64,000 nucleotides of DNA, from positions 372,001-436,000 of the forward strand of contig CAKJVC010000057.1 in assembly GCA_918026815.1 (NCBI GenBank), written 5' to 3'. The position numbers were made by a program, and so were the translations under genes. The DNA is from Chalara sp. BL73. Its lineage: Eukaryota > Ascomycota > Leotiomycetes > Helotiales. Under the pieces are notes generated by a model, which worked only from the letters and a program-made list of their open reading frames with translations, ran no database searches and was not told the origin of the DNA. Positions 1-10,753 of the stretch are shown here, one piece after another (the first letter of the stretch is position 1; the number at the start of each line of letters is the position of its first letter).

Positions 1-1393
1 TGACACAGCATCAGAAGCATTTTTAGCGGAGCCATCTATACAACCCATCACTTCGGGAAGGCCTGGTTTGCAGTAAAATATCTGCACCGTACAACCTAGA
101 ACTCCGGGAGCCTGATAAAACAAGGGAGCGCTGCTTGATGAGTCGTTCTTAGCAATAGCTGTTCCTGAGAACCAAGGATCACCACTAGCGAATCCAACGA
201 CATCAGAAATATCTAAAAAGATAAGCGATACCCTTCCGTGTGCATATTTAAGCTGAGGAATGAATTCAAAATCCGAATCGTCAGCAATCCTAACACCCAT
301 TAGCTCTTGACATAAAGAAAACTTGGGCGTCAAGCATATATCTTAGTATTTCTAATTGCTTGAAGAAAAAACCCACGTGATTTTGTAGTCTCCAGGAGAT
401 ATAGTCGTGGTATCTAGTTGCTTTTCATGTAATTCAAACTGATAGACAGCCGTTTGATTCTCACTAGACCAATAATTGTATGTTAAAAAGCGCTTTGAAG
501 AATTTTGTGCTGTGGTTATGTGGGTAAAGTTTTCCGTGTTCAAAGGTGCACAATGAGTTCGATAGCGCAGAACAAACCTTGGACCAATATTTAAACCCAA
601 ATGATTTAAAGAATCCAGGTCACCAGACTCAAGAAGGAGATTACCAGCACTATATTTGCATACTTCTTCTGCAAAGGGGCACGAGGCATTTCTGTTTGAG
701 GTATAAGGCAGTGCTGATGTTATGAAGTTCCCACAGCTCTCTGATTTTTGGAGGCCAGCTTCGCCGTAACATTGCGCTGCATGTGCAAAGCTCTCAATCC
801 CTTTTTGACTCTGGTATAACATGAGGGGTTCCAAAGAGGATATTGAGTCATCGGTGAAAATCGGAAGCCTGCCACAGTCTTTACCGGAGATAAGAGCTTC
901 ATTTGCTGCGTTTGCCAATGCTTGTGGTGACAGGATTCCTACATAAACAACAATATTAGATACAAATTATCTATAGCAAGTGAAACACACCTGATACTAC
1001 AGAAACCGCAGAAATCATAGCACCTAACCCTGCGATAGGAAGTACTCTGTGATAGACTGCTTTTGTTCTTTTACGCCAAACAAAGCTTGTTTCCAACAGA
1101 TCCAAAGCTGCATCATGACCTAAGGAGGTATTTCGTAGAATAGCTTGCCGTTGATGATAAATTCCGTCCTGAGCTGTACCTGTAGAAAAAGCTGCGTGCA
1201 GTACAAAGCGAATAATTTTCCATAGGCCGCGCCCTGTCGCGCTGATATACAAAGCAATAAATGCAATCAGCAAGTTACTAGTTTGTCGCCCTAAGGTGAT
1301 AGTTGCACCTCGGAATGCTCCAAGTGAACGATTAATCCAAAAGCCGATGTATATATCCTCGTCAATAGAACTATTTGGCAGAATTGCCTGCAT
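1..1393 (-). CDS. Fungal conserved membrane protein, N-terminal part (runs off left edge)
   Basis: I cannot assign a function. The ATG lies at 1393-1391. Exon 1 is 991-1393, followed by a 52-nt GT-AG intron (939-990) in phase 1. Exon 2 runs from 938 to about 373. A second intron (about 304-372) removes an in-frame stop, and coding then continues through position 1. Exon 1 encodes two hydrophobic segments, one after residue 30 and one near residue 120. The rest looks extracytoplasmic and Cys-rich, with segments such as PGVLGCTVQIFYC and LMGVRIADDSDF. This arrangement matches a large family of fungal hypothetical membrane proteins with a long N-glycosylatable loop (several NxS/T). The exact second splice junction is uncertain: TGG|GTTTTT joined to AAGAG|CTA keeps phase, but the donor is weak. 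At least 300 residues are visible and the C-terminus is missing. Confidence 0.7.
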
Positions 1394-2249
1394 GCCGCTG
1401 GATTCTCTGCTCTTAATCGGTTACAGGAAGAGCCTTGTCAACTGAGTTATATGGCATAGAGCAGATACAGGATCTTTTCTACGCAACGATTTCGTGTCGG
1501 TGTATTCTAGACTGCAGCAATACCGCTCAAGAAAAACCAGAAAGAAGTAATTTCTAAGTTGCGTAAAAACGTAGGATATCTACGGTTTTGAGTTTGCAAT
1601 GCAATGACTGTGCCGCATGCACTACAGCGCTACACAATAACGCCGGTCTAGTCTAGCAGCCTTGCAATTTAGCTGAGTCGCCATGCAGTTGGTGACGCTC
1701 AGCTTATTACGCGCTGGAGGTCGATGCAGAGATGTGTGTGGCTGAAACATCTGGCATACAGAGTTGTTAACACCAATCAATCGACATAGTTATTCTAGAT
1801 TAAAATGTCACCGTGCAAATGAGATGCGTGTACTGGCTTATCAAGACCTGGTCATGACACGCGATGAATTGGCGAGCTTGTTTATTTATATTGACTATTT
1901 ATACTAACTACTGTGTAAGGCTGAGCTGAGGTCTTGGGGTTGCCGTGGTCGAAGAATACGCCCTTTATATGTGGCACCACAACTATAAACCTCTATGGGA
2001 CAGGGTTCCAAGCTCAATACTCCTTTGCCAATTATGATTCGAAGAAGGACAAGGTTGTTCTTAGAATCAATGATTAGCAATAGGAACTGCAAGGTGGTGC
2101 TCAACTTACCTCGGCTCTGCGTTGCAGCCTTGCTGATGTTACAGCTTCACCTTGTACGCAAAGGACGGGGAGTCGAAAGGGTTCGAGGAGGAAACGAAGC
2201 TATTTCTAAATCCAGTGGTTAGCAATATGAATGAATGAGATAGAAGCTT

Positions 2250-2275
2250 TCGTCCAGAAAAAATCTTCTGGACGA
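2250..2275. repeat. Perfect inverted repeat, 10-bp arms
   Basis: TCGTCCAGAA at 2250-2259 pairs perfectly with TTCTGGACGA at 2266-2275, leaving a 6-nt loop. It sits at the left edge of the AT-rich block. It could be a fold-back remnant of an element end or a chance hairpin; no second copy was seen in the window. Confidence 0.5.
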
Positions 2276-2509
2276 CTGACATTTCTATAGACTTTCTTCT
2301 GTAAGCTGTGCGCTTTTACAACCTTTCTTCTATTAGCACTTATGTCGTCGAAGCTCTTTACTCGTGACTTCTCTATTCTAGACATGGGACTCTTCTTGGA
2401 TTAATTGAGGCTATTCATTACAATAGAGTAGAAATTACAATATAGTATTCGAGGCCCGGTTGATTGGTACAAAAGTTACTCTATTAACAGGCGTGCCGGT
2501 GTTTTTTTT

Positions 2510-2680
2510 GTTAGTACTAACTCCTTTTAGTACGTCCTTTTTGTCGGTACCAATCCAGTATAGGTACTAACCTGGGGTTTGTGCTATAACCTCGGTAGTA
2601 CTATCTATTCCTTTGTGCCATCAAAATGTTGGTGCCAATGCTTCATTGTAGTATCACGTGTTCAGTACCAACCATGCCTT
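2510..2680. repeat. Cluster of GTAC(T/C)AA motif repeats
   Basis: Related short words recur: a perfect 12-bp palindrome GTTAGTACTAAC (2510-2521), GGTACCAATCC (about 2546), GGTACTAACC (about 2563), GGTAGTACTA (about 2594), GGTGCCAATG (about 2631) and AGTACCAACC (about 2663). Spacing is irregular, so this is not a simple tandem array. It may be a degenerate satellite or a cluster of binding sites. Confidence 0.4.
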
Positions 2681-3325
2681 TCTACTGTGCGATTCGTGAC
2701 AAGTAGTAACAACCCTTTTGATTTCGCTTTTTGCTAACGATATATTTTCAAAAATTTAGCCTACCGAAAGCGCTATATCGATCAATTATAGAATAAAGGT
2801 ATTACAAAATTAACAAAAAGCCAATCAAATTCAGTAACCCATTAGGTCTTTCGCGCAAACTGATGGTATTTCAGTTAAAAAAGTAAAAAAAAAACAATGG
2901 TATACCAGCGCAATAAAGCGATTTACAGCTACATAACTAGTATATATTATTTTATCGCCAAGCTAAAATAATAGTAATTTATGAGGCTTCCTATAAAAAC
3001 AAAAACAATAGCATTTGAGTAATATGCTGACTTTCTAATTTCACTCATTTTCCTTTTTTTTTGTGAAAAAAAATATTTCATAATAATTTCGTATTATTTA
3101 TACTTTGTACAGAGCATAACAGTCGAAACATATTTAAAACGTAAATAAATCTAGCCTCACCCCGCTGCACTACTGCGGGTCCTAACGCCGAGTAGGTTGA
3201 ACTTGAGGCTGCCAGCTGGGAATAAAATATTATCGGCTCTCGCCCATAAGTGATCCTGATGTTATCCTGGGCGGTTAGTATACTGTCATTTTCTCACCTT
3301 AGCCGCGTTGGGACTTGCCCTCACC

Positions 3326-5815
3326 ATGGCGAATGCGACACAGCGAGAAGAGGATTTGCGCACCTTTCGTGAACACTTTGAGTCTATAAAGGCGGGGCTA
3401 AGTATTGCGGAGTCGCTTGAATCGGTGAACAATGTCTTCTCAGCAGTTGATATTACAGGCATGTGCTCGCTCTTGCAACTAGACTATCTTGCTAAGGTTC
3501 TAGTTGCCAAAAATTTGATAATAGACCTTGTTCGAATTCTGGTTCTCCAAAACCGACCCGATATCCGCACCATTCCTTCACAAAATTACCACGCGAATCA
3601 CCTTACGAATCTATTTAGCATTGGATCAAGAATTTTTACAGATAACTTTGATATCAAATTAGCCATACCACTCATTGAACAAGTTATGAATAATGAACCC
3701 GAGGAGAAGATCCATAGTGCTGTGTCTAGCCTAGCAGCAAAGGCGCGCCTGCTACTCACTTCTCCAGCTCCTTCACTTAAGGTCGCATCTTACGCACAAT
3801 TTTCTTCTTCAAGCCAAGTGGCAAAATTAGATTCTTCAGTGAGTCATGGTGAGCCAGAGTTTCGGCCGCCGAAGCGTGTTAAATTGACTCCGGAGGGTCC
3901 CAGTTATGAAAAAGACTGCAATAGCGTTGAGCGAAAATACGATATGAGAACTTCGGATCGAGGCGATTGCTATGAAGAGCCAGCACTTAAGCAATCACCA
4001 AAATTTGAGTACCGGCCCCTAAACACCGCGCAACGAGAGATAAGACTGCTTGTTCTGTATCCGAGTGAGGACATCTTGGACTTCTTTAGCTACTCATGTG
4101 CCTTGATTTATGTCTCGATGAATGAAGATCCTGTCTACGAAGCCTTATCATATGTGTGGGGCTCTGGAGCGAATAAACAAAAGATTTTAATAGATGGCCA
4201 ACATTTCTCCGTTACTACCAATCTGGCGGAAGCATTAAACCATCTATATGACAGCGATGGTCCTCGCAAAATATGGGTAGATGCAATTTGCATTAATCAG
4301 GACGATATCTTAGAAAGAAGTCACCAAGTCAAACATATGATAGAAATATATGCGAAAGCCAGGAATGTTGTGGTTTGGATAGGTCTTCTTGGAATAACAA
4401 CCCAGAATTTGTTGCATTGTGTGGAGAACCCGGCAGATAATGACCAATTGCCCGAGCACCTCCGGGGATGGGCCATTGGTGGGGATAGAATTCTTGCTAA
4501 TGCTTCAGCATTGAACGAGGAATATAAGAGACTGCTGAGCGATCTGGCTCAAAATCCGTGGTTTAGACGAGTATGGGTAATTCAAGAGGTTGCTGTTGCA
4601 CGAGAGGTCATTGTGCAGACGGGACGCACGACAATCTCTTGGTTAGCATTCAGTGCGGCTTTAGAAAAGTGCAGCAACAACCACGAGATGAAGAGCGTTA
4701 TCGAAGCTGTGAGCACAATCAACACAATAAGAACAGCGCGTTCCCAAAAGCCATACTACATGGACCTTTTTGTCTTGCTTGAGCGGTTTCGACACTGCTT
4801 AGCGTCAGACGAGAGGGACAAAGTCTTTGCTCTCCTGGGTCTCACTTCGAGCTCTTTAGCGCAAGAAAGAGTAGTCCAGATTACCCCGGACTATTCAAAA
4901 TCAGCAGTTGATATATATAGATCCCTTACAAGGCAATATATCAACAAGCGAAAGAACTTAGATATAATCTGCCATGCTACATTACCCAATCATATGCCAA
5001 TACCATCCTGGGTCCCTAGTTGGTCATGGTATGATCCTGGACTGTCGGTGCTCCCTAAGCGTCGCATATTGGGTGCTCATCAGTTTCCTATGTACCGGTG
5101 TTGTGGAGACCTGGAGCTCGATAGAGAACTCTTATTTGGCACGGAACTATCTGGTAACAGATTGTGGCTAAATGGCTTCAAATTTGATGTTGTGTCCATT
5201 ATTGGTAGTGTGGCAACTAAAGTTCAGGATCTGGGGCTGGAACTGCCTATCAATGGTGTAGCTGATCTATTGAAAAAGTGGGAATCGATGAGCGAGATTT
5301 GTAGCCATGTGTATGGGACAAAGTTGGAGGAGGCTTTTCGACGCACCTTGCTCGCCGATGCCATTGGTGGGAAACGCTACCAAGCTAACACCCCTTCCAC
5401 TCTTATAGCAAATGAGACAGACGGAAGCGCCCTTCTCAATGGCTGTGTAAGGGGAAGTTCATCTGATTTCGTATATTTCATTGAAGGGAGACTCGAGGCT
5501 GCCGGAAAGAAGAGTCTGTCGTCGCTAGAAGAGCGATCGAATAGCAGAATCGATCTTTCGGAGGCAAGCATGAAGCGAGCTGCTATAAAGCGTGCTTTTT
5601 TCGTCACAGAGAAAGGTTATATGGGATTAGGTCCATCGAGCATGGAAGAAGGAGACTTGGTATATGTTTTATCAGGCGGCCAAGTGCCATTCATTTTGCG
5701 CCCGACAAGATTGGCAGAGGGATTTTCCTTGGTGGGTGAAAGCTATGTTCATGGAATAATGGATGGAGAAGCTACGGTGCTTGGAATTGAGGTTGAAACG
5801 ATGTATCTTGTATAA
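3326..5815 (+). CDS. HET-domain protein with unusual N-terminal helical domain
   Basis: 829 residues in one exon. The ATG at 3326 has a good context (CACCATGG); the open frame extends 18 nt further but only through a TTG. The HET domain (heterokaryon incompatibility, linked in fungi to non-self recognition and cell death) starts near residue 265. It shows EALSYVWG, IWVDAICINQDD, NPWFRRVWVIQEV, DERDKVFALLGL and PSWVPSWSW. In front of it lies a separate region of about 150 residues (LCSLLQLDYLAKVLVAKNLI-like helices, then RPDIRTIPSQNYHANHL), which is not part of standard HET proteins. A polar linker containing a basic patch (PPKRVKLTP) follows. The N-terminal part resembles a fungal-only helical module I know from other multidomain proteins, but I cannot name it. 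No paralogue of that module lies in the window. Confidence 0.85.
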   Translation: MANATQREEDLRTFREHFESIKAGLSIAESLESVNNVFSAVDITGMCSLLQLDYLAKVLVAKNLIIDLVRILVLQNRPDIRTIPSQNYHANHLTNLFSIGSRIFTDNFDIKLAIPLIEQVMNNEPEEKIHSAVSSLAAKARLLLTSPAPSLKVASYAQFSSSSQVAKLDSSVSHGEPEFRPPKRVKLTPEGPSYEKDCNSVERKYDMRTSDRGDCYEEPALKQSPKFEYRPLNTAQREIRLLVLYPSEDILDFFSYSCALIYVSMNEDPVYEALSYVWGSGANKQKILIDGQHFSVTTNLAEALNHLYDSDGPRKIWVDAICINQDDILERSHQVKHMIEIYAKARNVVVWIGLLGITTQNLLHCVENPADNDQLPEHLRGWAIGGDRILANASALNEEYKRLLSDLAQNPWFRRVWVIQEVAVAREVIVQTGRTTISWLAFSAALEKCSNNHEMKSVIEAVSTINTIRTARSQKPYYMDLFVLLERFRHCLASDERDKVFALLGLTSSSLAQERVVQITPDYSKSAVDIYRSLTRQYINKRKNLDIICHATLPNHMPIPSWVPSWSWYDPGLSVLPKRRILGAHQFPMYRCCGDLELDRELLFGTELSGNRLWLNGFKFDVVSIIGSVATKVQDLGLELPINGVADLLKKWESMSEICSHVYGTKLEEAFRRTLLADAIGGKRYQANTPSTLIANETDGSALLNGCVRGSSSDFVYFIEGRLEAAGKKSLSSLEERSNSRIDLSEASMKRAAIKRAFFVTEKGYMGLGPSSMEEGDLVYVLSGGQVPFILRPTRLAEGFSLVGESYVHGIMDGEATVLGIEVETMYLV

Positions 5816-6338
5816 ATTAAAGCTCTGGCATTCAGGTATAATTTTGGATCAGCATTGACTATCAAGCCTTTTCCCGCTCAATCGCGTAGTTCGCAAGACT
5901 TCCTCAACTAGGCATTATAATGGAGTACCAGGAGAGATCCATCCATGAGGGATGCCAAGGAGGATTGGCTATACTTCTTTTCTTTATTCAGCCTCTTGTT
6001 TTTGTCATATATCGTTCTTTTTCTCTTCACAGTAGAACTGTTTGTTCTTTTTGTTGGTAGTTTTTCTTATTATTTTAAGACTTCATTGACATCAACGCTA
6101 GAATTGACAGCGTGATACTTATTGGCAACGAAAGATATGCCAAAGAAATTGAGATGGATCTATCTCGAAGATAGTATGCTTGATGCAGACTTCACCCATT
6201 TGAGCTAAAAAAAAAATCATGTCAAAAAGCGAGAAACCTGTGCCCGGCTGCGCCTTCCAGGCAAGTATATCTTCATTTATATCGTTATATGGTACATGGC
6301 CTTGATCGTCCTTGCAGACTTTTATTTAGATTGGTCCC
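5816..6338. other. Convergent 3' flanks
   Basis: The interval separates the ends of the HET gene and LCL2. It is rich in T runs (about 5980-6080), as expected of 3' untranslated regions. I see no open frame with coding character. Confidence 0.5.
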
Positions 6339-6827
6339 TCACAGCAGTCCTTTCCTTGCTAACTCCACCTTCCGTGCAGCTTCTCCAGCTTTGAAGCCAC
6401 CTTTTGATACGCAAATTGCTTTGCCATCACTGAGCTCGAACTTCTCTTCGTAGGTTGGATGAGGGCATGGACAGTGATGAGGAAAATGGACGCAGGCTAG
6501 GGTTTCCGGACATAAATATCTGTCACAATGTGCTGTCGTAACATTAGCATAAGCCTTTCTCTAGATCAGAAGATTCTAATTCTCTTCGTACCATTGTTGT
6601 AATGCTCCTGATACCAGCCTGAGTCGCTGGGCACGTTTTGGGGTTGCTGATGACGTTGCTGCTGTTGTCCGCCATTAAACATTTGCTCAAAAAACCTGCA
6701 AATGTCAATGTCAATATAGCGATTATTTGGTTGAGCACAATAGGGCAAGAGAAGCATACTGGAATTGCGCATTCGCTCCTGCAAGGAGGAGAGTTGCTGA
6801 TAGAAGGAGGAAGAGGATTCGTGGCAT
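6339..6827 (-). CDS. lcl2: LCL2 family protein (long chronological lifespan protein 2)
   Basis: A small secreted or ER-luminal protein implicated in ER-associated protein quality control in yeast. It has three exons: 6760-6827, 6592-6695 and 6339-6532. The introns are 64 nt (6696-6759) and 59 nt (6533-6591), both GT-AG. The product is 121 residues, the usual family length. Residues 1-20 form a signal peptide ([20 protein letters not shown]). After it come FFEQMFNGG, a Gln-rich stretch, [13 protein letters not shown], a Cys-rich core ([20 protein letters not shown], then PCPHP) and the hallmark [20 protein letters not shown]. No single frame covers the gene, because the signal peptide and core lie in different frames joined by the introns. 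It is divergent from the bL27m gene across 259 bp. Confidence 0.93.
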
Positions 6828-7086
6828 TCTGAATGATATCTTGCGGGACACACGCAGCAGACGAATGGTACCGCTACTTCGGTGGATTGAGAACTGGCGA
6901 TGTAATAGATGAGGGTGTGTAGGTTTAAATTATTAGAGAGCCACTGGTTTCTTTAAGCTGATGGTAAAAGGCCAACTTTCAATGAAGCCAATTCTGAATA
7001 CCATTTAAGGCTTAAGCGAATTGCGCCAAGTCTCATGAATTTCGGAGATCTTGAGACAACGACAGACCATTTACCATCAACCCAAA
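6828..7086. promoter_or_regulatory. Shared divergent promoter of lcl2 and bL27m
   Basis: Only 259 bp separate the two start codons, so both promoters must lie here or overlap. No canonical TATA box is evident. A short AAATTATTAGAG stretch lies near 6927. Confidence 0.5.
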
Positions 7087-7924
7087 ATGGTGCTCGCACG
7101 ATTACAGCCGCCATTGCGGGCGGCAATTACATCAATTGGAAGGCCTGGAGCATCTCAGACTTTTCTCAGCGATGCATTCGCGCATCTCAGCATCCTCGGA
7201 CCACCAACCCTGACATTTGTACGACATGCTTCTCACGCGCAGCAAGGAGCTGTGAATAAGGCAAAAGATGGGCCAGGAAAGCGACTTGGTGCTAAGAAGT
7301 CTGGGGGTAAGTCGGATGATGCTGGTGTAAGCTTAATGAAGACAGGAATTAATTTGTGCAGAGCAATATGTTATCCCAGGCAACATTATTTTTCGCCAAC
7401 GAGGTACACACTGGTTCCCGGGAGACAACTGCGCGATGGGGAGGGATCATACGATTTATGCTACGGAAGCTGGGTACGTCAAATACTACAAAGATCCTAA
7501 GAGAAATCCCAAGAGGCAGTACATTGGTGTTACATTCGAGCGCGATCAAGTCCTTCCCTTGCCACCAAATAGCCCACGGAGAAGAAGATTAGGGATGATT
7601 GCTGAGAAGATGGAAACACCGGTAGTCGAAGAATCTGGAGCTGTGGTGGATGATCTGGTAGTCGATGCAAGTGGCCTGGTGCAGAAGAAAAAGAAAGGCA
7701 TCAAAGAGCGAAAAGGAGAGGAGGGCAGAGTTCTGACCCTACGACCCGGATACATGTACCGAGAATCTAATTGGCAGATTGGGCGTGCTGCAGAACGAGC
7801 AAATATCAGGGTCAAACCATTTGTCCCAGGAGATAGATGGGCGGCTTGGAAAAAGGCGACGATGAGGAAAGCCAAGAACGCGGAGAGGAAAGGCTTGGGA
7901 CGCTCTGTCAAATCAAAGAAGTAA
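7087..7924 (+). CDS. MRP7: Mitochondrial large-subunit ribosomal protein bL27m
   Basis: A structural protein of the mitochondrial 54S/39S subunit near the peptidyl-transferase centre. Two exons (7087-7306 and 7362-7924) with a 55-nt intron give 260 residues. The first 50 or so residues are basic and hydrophobic, as in a mitochondrial targeting sequence. The L27 core follows: [10 protein letters not shown], then across the intron [40 protein letters not shown]. The C-terminal extension of about 150 residues is Lys/Arg-rich, as in the yeast homologue, which is also much longer than bacterial L27. The ATG at 7087 (CCAAAATGG) is chosen because upstream in-frame codons offer only a TTG. The gene is divergent from lcl2. 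Confidence 0.93.
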
Positions 7925-8407
7925 GGACTGTATAAAATGTTGTTTTAGGATCTATCTGGTGCGGACTAAGGCTAGAAGTGTATCAAAAGACTAGGGCTCA
8001 TCGGCCACAAATGTACGATCAAGGAAGGCACTTGAGGAAGCTGTTTTAATGCATGAGTTGAGAGAGGGAATCCCAACCTCATTGTCTTTAGCCTGGCGAA
8101 GCCTCCAATGGCTTGATTTTACATACGGAACTTGGCTCGATGGACTTCTTTGTAGAAAGGACTGCTTTGAAGGTACGACAGCTGATAATCTTTCTGTTGT
8201 GGTAAGACTCAGCTATCTATACAGTCTGCCTTAATCCCTCATGGCAACTTGCGCTTTCTCATTTACCCGTTGCTATTTTTGCCCCGATCAACGCTTCAAG
8301 CATTGGACTATGCCCTTCTATAGCTGGTCTCTCGTCATAACTGGGTCGACCTCCGTGACTTCTGCTCTATCAGGCCCTTTCACCCAAATACTCAAATTAA
8401 AACCTAC
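7925..8407. other. Convergent 3' flanks
   Basis: I see no open frame with coding character here. The interval holds the 3' ends of bL27m and of the small membrane protein on the minus strand. Confidence 0.4.
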
Positions 8408-8659
8408 TCAGCTCAGGCCTTCATTACCATCAAACTCCTTATCCGGCAATGTCCAGGTCGAACGTCGATAATCTTTCCTTTCGGTTCTAGACTTCCTTCT
8501 TGGATGCTCATCTAACCCAGCGTGTTCCTCCGATCCGTTGTTGGTAGAGGACTCGAGCACGTCGCAAAACAGGGTAAATGATACACGGAAAAGTCGGGCA
8601 GCTGCGATGATGGCTATACCCACAGCGAATGGGAGGAGGATGTATTCGAACGTCTGCAT
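8408..8659 (-). CDS. Small single-pass membrane protein, hypothetical
   Basis: 83 residues from an ATG at 8659. An N-terminal hydrophobic segment (about residues 7-22, ILLPFAVGIAIIAAARLF) is followed by a polar, charged tail (PRRKSRTERKDYRRSTW). The composition switches cleanly from membrane to soluble, which favours a real protein over a chance frame. I do not recognise the family. No intron is needed. An overlapping minus-strand frame is likely noise. Confidence 0.45.
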   Translation of the reverse strand: MQTFEYILLPFAVGIAIIAAARLFRVSFTLFCDVLESSTNNGSEEHAGLDEHPRRKSRTERKDYRRSTWTLPDKEFDGNEGLS

Positions 8660-10753
8660 GTTGAATGACGGGGTTTCGATCTAGAGAGCGAAGATCAGAT
8701 ATATCTTCCTTATGGGCCAAGAAAGGAACGAGTTCTCCGCGTCTATAATGTTTACTAACATTTGGGAAACTGTGCTCTAATCAGGTCCTGATTTAAGCCT
8801 TTGTTCCACGTTGAGCCAAAGACTTTGTCACTACATGCATATCGGTCATCAAACCGCGCAGACACAGCAGCAAGCTCCCCTTATGTGAAGTTCTACATTT
8901 TGAGTTAACACCACCACAGCTGTAAACTCGGGCTTTTTCTGCCAAGCCCGCCTCTAACCACGTGTGAATCTGCGGGAGATATCTGATCTACTCAGCCGTC
9001 AGCCACAATCGAACCTATCTCCCGCCATCCCTGCCTTTCGGACAGCCTCACCTCTCCTTCCGTAACTTACCAGCGAATCAAGCCGGCTCAGCCAAAACTA
9101 ATTCGACCAAAGTCGCGTAGCCAATGAGAAAAAGTAAACATGTCAAGCCATGCCTTACCCGATACAGAATACGATTAGGCGAAGCTGACGGCTGGACCGC
9201 TTGGCTCCGCTGTGTGTTGCATGCCACGATGCCACCTGTAACTACCCGGCGGGTCAACATATTAGCCGATGGGGAACAGCCTATTGGCTACAACGACTGC
9301 ATGGTGGAAGGTCGTATGCGAACATGCATTGCGTGCGAGGTGCTTTATCCTTGGGCTTTTAATAGACGGCGACGTTTTAAGACTCTTGAGAGATATCTAC
9401 ATAGCTCACGAGCTTTTGGAGCCTAACTATCGCTATATCCTCTGCCTCCTCATTCTAACAGACCAGAAGAGTTTCCTTTCAGTGCTTCTCGTATAGACTT
9501 TGGGAACCATTCGTAAGCGTCAAAGCTAACTTTAGCTCTTTGGTGGTTGGCTCTATTCATCTCCATTTCACCATGCTCGATATCTACACCCCATCAAAAC
9601 CTCGTCGTGCGTATGTAAATGTAGAATAGAGCAATGAAAAGCTCGGAATTTAAATTTCTCCTTATTGTGCCTTCGAAATTATTGCTCGCCTTTAAAGACG
9701 TCTTTCCATAACACATCTCTTCTTATTCAAAAGGCCCATCCGTCAAGCGTTCAGACTGCATGATTATCTTCAATACATTCATCCCGCAGTGTATATAGTT
9801 CCCCCAAAAAACAATCATCCATTCCTCTAAATAAACCATCCTCAATCACAGGCAGCCACCCAGCAACACAAACAATTCCCAGTTCGATCCTCCCATGCAA
9901 ACCCCATCCACCACCACCACCTCCGCACCTCACATCATGGGCCCGCCTCCCCCCCATATCTGCCTCTCTCCCAGCCATCGAAAACGGCCAGGTCTCCTCG
10001 CGTCCCCATTAGTAATTTTTCAGCAAACCCGCGCAAGCTACAAAGAGAAAGCGCACCGGCGGGCAGGTCCTCTAGCCTCGCCAAGCGGGCCAGGCTCACG
10101 GGGTGCAGGCCAGGTCCACTGGACTCGTTTCCCTTAGATCGTAAGAGCTAAAAAGACAGACGTGCAACAAAGGGGGATGGGCGACCGGCGTGTTGTAGCC
10201 TGCTCCTCTCCAAAAACACCAGAAAGATCCCCCCCCCCCCCAAAAAAACCTCCGAAGGCCGAAGCTAATTGACGACCCTTATTTTAGGCGGGGGCTTGCG
10301 TGCTGAGGGTTGTACTGTAGGGGCGAGGTGGTGGTGAGGGCTGAAGGAGGGAAGTTGGGAAGCGAGGCTAGATATGCAGAGCTACGGCGGTTGTACAAGG
10401 GAATATTTGGGGCAGGGAGGAGGAGGGGGAGGCAAAAGTGGGACACTCGCTACCCCTTTGTTGACCTGTTAGATGGGTTTATTGGATTGATGGGCTCGTG
10501 AGGGAGCGAAGGAAGAGGATCCATGGAGTAAAAAACATTTTCATAACCGACAGTATCGTAACCATCCTGTAGAATGCACCAGACGCAACCCATAATTACA
10601 GGTCAGCTCATCCATATCCCCATCCCATTCTCTCCATGCCGTAAAAATCCGGCCAAAAACGCCAAACAAATGCCAATCATGCATATACTATACAAACATG
10701 TGCCCAAACACCTCCCCGTCCGTCCCCATAAACTCCCCTAAGTCGACACCGGA
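8660..10753. other. Long gene-free interval with pyrimidine- and C-rich tracts
   Basis: No open frame here shows a recognisable motif. The frames near 9124-9496, 9751-10137 and 10310-10501 are short, overlapping and low-complexity. A run of 13 C followed by 7 A lies at 10229-10248. The right part is the 3' flank of cyk3. Confidence 0.5.

Larger units (their letters stand above)
1394..3325. other. Gene-free, partly AT-rich interval
   Basis: This gap lies between two genes reading away from each other. The short open frames near 1904-2222 overlap on opposite strands and show no family motif. From about 2700 to 3170 the DNA is very rich in A and T, with homopolymer runs and stops in every frame. 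That composition resembles repeat DNA decayed by RIP (the C-to-T mutation process of filamentous ascomycetes). No intact transposase could be read. Confidence 0.5.

Noticed and set aside
1904..2222. Opposing short frames near the left gap
   Set aside because: They are each other's complement for much of their length and carry no motif.
2720..3000. Faint resemblance to a Pogo/Fot1-type transposase on the minus strand
   Set aside because: Too degenerate to read; the match rested on a few residues and needed many stops ignored.
7546..7911. 121-codon minus-strand frame
   Set aside because: It is antisense to the second exon of the bL27m gene, whose identity is clear.
9124..9496. Overlapping plus-strand frames of 100 and 75 codons
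   Set aside because: No signal peptide, domain or splice continuation, and the two frames overlap each other.
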